Source: Phoronis australis (lineage: Eukaryota > Phoronida > Phoronidae). Taken from it: a stretch of 64,000 nucleotides of DNA. The stretch covers positions 96,276 through 160,275 of the forward strand of contig NMRA01000506.1 of assembly GCA_002633005.1 (NCBI GenBank), read 5' to 3'. Both the position numbers and the translations under genes were made by a program. Positions 62,246 to 64,000 of this stretch are shown in pieces (within the stretch, counting starts at the first letter, position 1; each line of letters begins with the position of its first letter). The notes under the pieces were generated by a model. The model was not told the origin of the DNA. It did no database searches and saw nothing but the letters and a program-made list of their open reading frames with translations.

Positions 62246-64000
62246 AAGCTGCTTTTGTATTAGAGTTAGTCGGACTAACTTGCAGTCCGAACATATTTTA
62301 GATCAGCGTGATAATCTACTGCACCAAATTGTCACCATTCTCGCTAGACCAGACTAACATTCCACCATCCTAACTTTAAAGCTTCATCACACTTAACACA
62401 AGATGTCGCTACGCTGTACCGCAATACGGATCCGACTATAAATTGCCACTTATATTCTAAATTTGAGACAATTATTTAACTTTAAAATTGTATTGTGAAC
62501 AGTGAGTAGACAGAAATAGCACCTACGTCGAGAGTGCGAAGAGATTGGAAGAACTCCGCACTAGCGTGAAATGGGGAGATAAGTCGAGGAAAATAGTCCT
62601 GACCAAACCTTTCGCATTGCACTTACATAATCGGACCAACTTTGGTACACTCACTAGTTCGGTCTTTTCGAGTGTACTAACTTTAGTACCGTACTCATTC
62701 AGAATCACCAGGTCTAAATCACCTTTCACACTGGTTCTAAATGCTTGTGGCCGATAAACAATGTTAGCCTATCATAATGCAAAAGGCCCGCTAACGGAGC
62801 AAGTCATGCCATGACAACTCGTACTGTGACAACCTGTTCCCTGAGTAAAAACAGCTATAATGGGCCAATTACCAAGTATCATAAACCAGTTAAATGAGTT
62901 GGAAATTGTCAATGAGAAAAGCCTGGTGTCATCCTACAATTCTGGACATGACTCCTTTGGAGAAATTTTACATAATAGAATTTTACTTATCCGCCAAATT
63001 CTGAGGTCAAGAAATAAGGAATTACGAAACACAAATTGATTTTCACAAAGTCAATATGTTGGCTTTCCAGAAACCCAAAAATGCAATAATGCCCGAAGCG
63101 AAGCAAGGTCATTATGACATTTTGGAGTCTGATAACCAAAATACTGAATGAGTGTGAAAGTCACTAAATGTTCATTTATACAATTATGTGCGATTAGTAA
63201 TTCATGGAAGTGGGTAATGTTTCGGTTTTTGATTGTATATCGATTACTCGTTCAGTCAGTCAGCTACCATTTTTTATCCATTGAAAGGTTATGCAAAGAT
63301 ATAATGCTGAAACAAATTCCAGGAGATGCTCGAAATTTACAAAGGAGCAAACAATTAGATTTTACAAAAGATATATGAAATAGAAGTAACTGAATTATTA
63401 AAACCAAGAAAGCAGAATTGATGGTCAAATAATTACTTGTGAATGTGTGCAAGGGAGTGAATGAGAACCTGGATATAATGTGAAAGCGATTGCTGGGGCT
63501 ATGCTCGTTTTTATTTTTTTTTTCAAAATTTAAAAAATGGTCAAATAATTTTATTTTCAAATACGAACCTGGTTTTTTATTTTAATGAAAAGTTATTTAA
63601 TAACATCAGTTATTCTTTCAGATCAATGACAAATCAACTGTTAGTCCCTGTAGTCCCTACCTCACCAGGACATAGGCTATGCTTGATGTTAATGTTCTTG
63701 ATCAACAAATTAAACCAGAATTGTGACTAAATGCACATGACAGCAAAATGTGATGAGCCACTACTGTCCACTGGTCAACAATACAAGCAGATGACCTGGT
63801 TCGTGTAGAAAGCATTTTTGTCAACAATTAACAAGAAGCATAACTCTGCATTCAGCACAATACCTTGTCCGCAACACTACGATTGCAGCAATTTGGTCAT
63901 ATTTACTTTTCATGTTTCGAACCTAGTTTTTCGAAAAAACCCTTTCGTCAGACAACTCTTTGGTGCATTGACTTGTTCTCTAATATATTTTCCTATGTCT
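62246..64000. other. Tail of window without recognised gene
   Basis: AT-rich, with short unconserved open frames on both strands. Nothing else could be supported. Confidence 0.5.

Overview
The window is animal nuclear DNA. It is AT-rich (roughly 35-37% GC by eye), genes are split by GT-AG introns, intergenic DNA is full of short inverted-repeat elements and diverged dispersed repeats, and there are three assembly gaps (17815-17859, a single N at 39851, and 50100-50531). Gene content and repeat style suggest a marine invertebrate, possibly an invertebrate deuterostome such as a hemichordate. That placement is a guess; only 'bilaterian animal' is well supported.

Two genes can be rebuilt exon by exon. 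(1) On the + strand, 5951-12935, a three-coding-exon gene for a 371-residue 3-beta-hydroxysteroid dehydrogenase/isomerase-family (SDR) enzyme. It has the NAD motif, the YxxxK catalytic pair and a C-terminal membrane segment. (2) On the - strand, 43371-20811, a ten-coding-exon gene for a 906-residue nuclear receptor with TWO complete C4 zinc-finger DNA-binding domains and one ligand-binding domain. All nine introns are GT-AG and every codon phase closes. The two DNA-binding domains are each encoded by two exons split at the same residue and phase, so they look like a tandem exon-pair duplication. The first domain has a strikingly unusual P-box (C-L-P-C-K-S), and the ligand-binding domain ends without a recognisable AF-2 helix. 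This two-DBD receptor is the main discovery in the window.

Layout: 1-5950 upstream DNA with no recognised gene, holding a MITE with a THAP-like remnant; 5951-12935 HSD3B-like gene; 12936-20810 a convergent intergenic region with a 50-bp tandem array, two members of a GGCC-ended MITE family and a gap in a poly-G/CAGNGGCGGAT-type element; 20811-43371 the receptor gene. One receptor intron is mostly filled by a 1.5-kb inverted-repeat element. The 11.7-kb first intron contains a 2.48-kb direct duplication joined by a single N, which looks like an unmerged contig overlap rather than real DNA. From 43372 to 64000 only repeats and one candidate first exon of an unrecognised - strand gene (60476-60308) are seen. 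Notable repeats there are a roughly 146-bp tandem array whose units begin with a CTCF-like motif, several copies of a ~500-bp dispersed repeat, a fold-back element and a 17-bp minisatellite.

The steroid-metabolising enzyme and the receptor are adjacent and converge tail to tail. A ligand link between them is possible but nothing in the sequence proves it.
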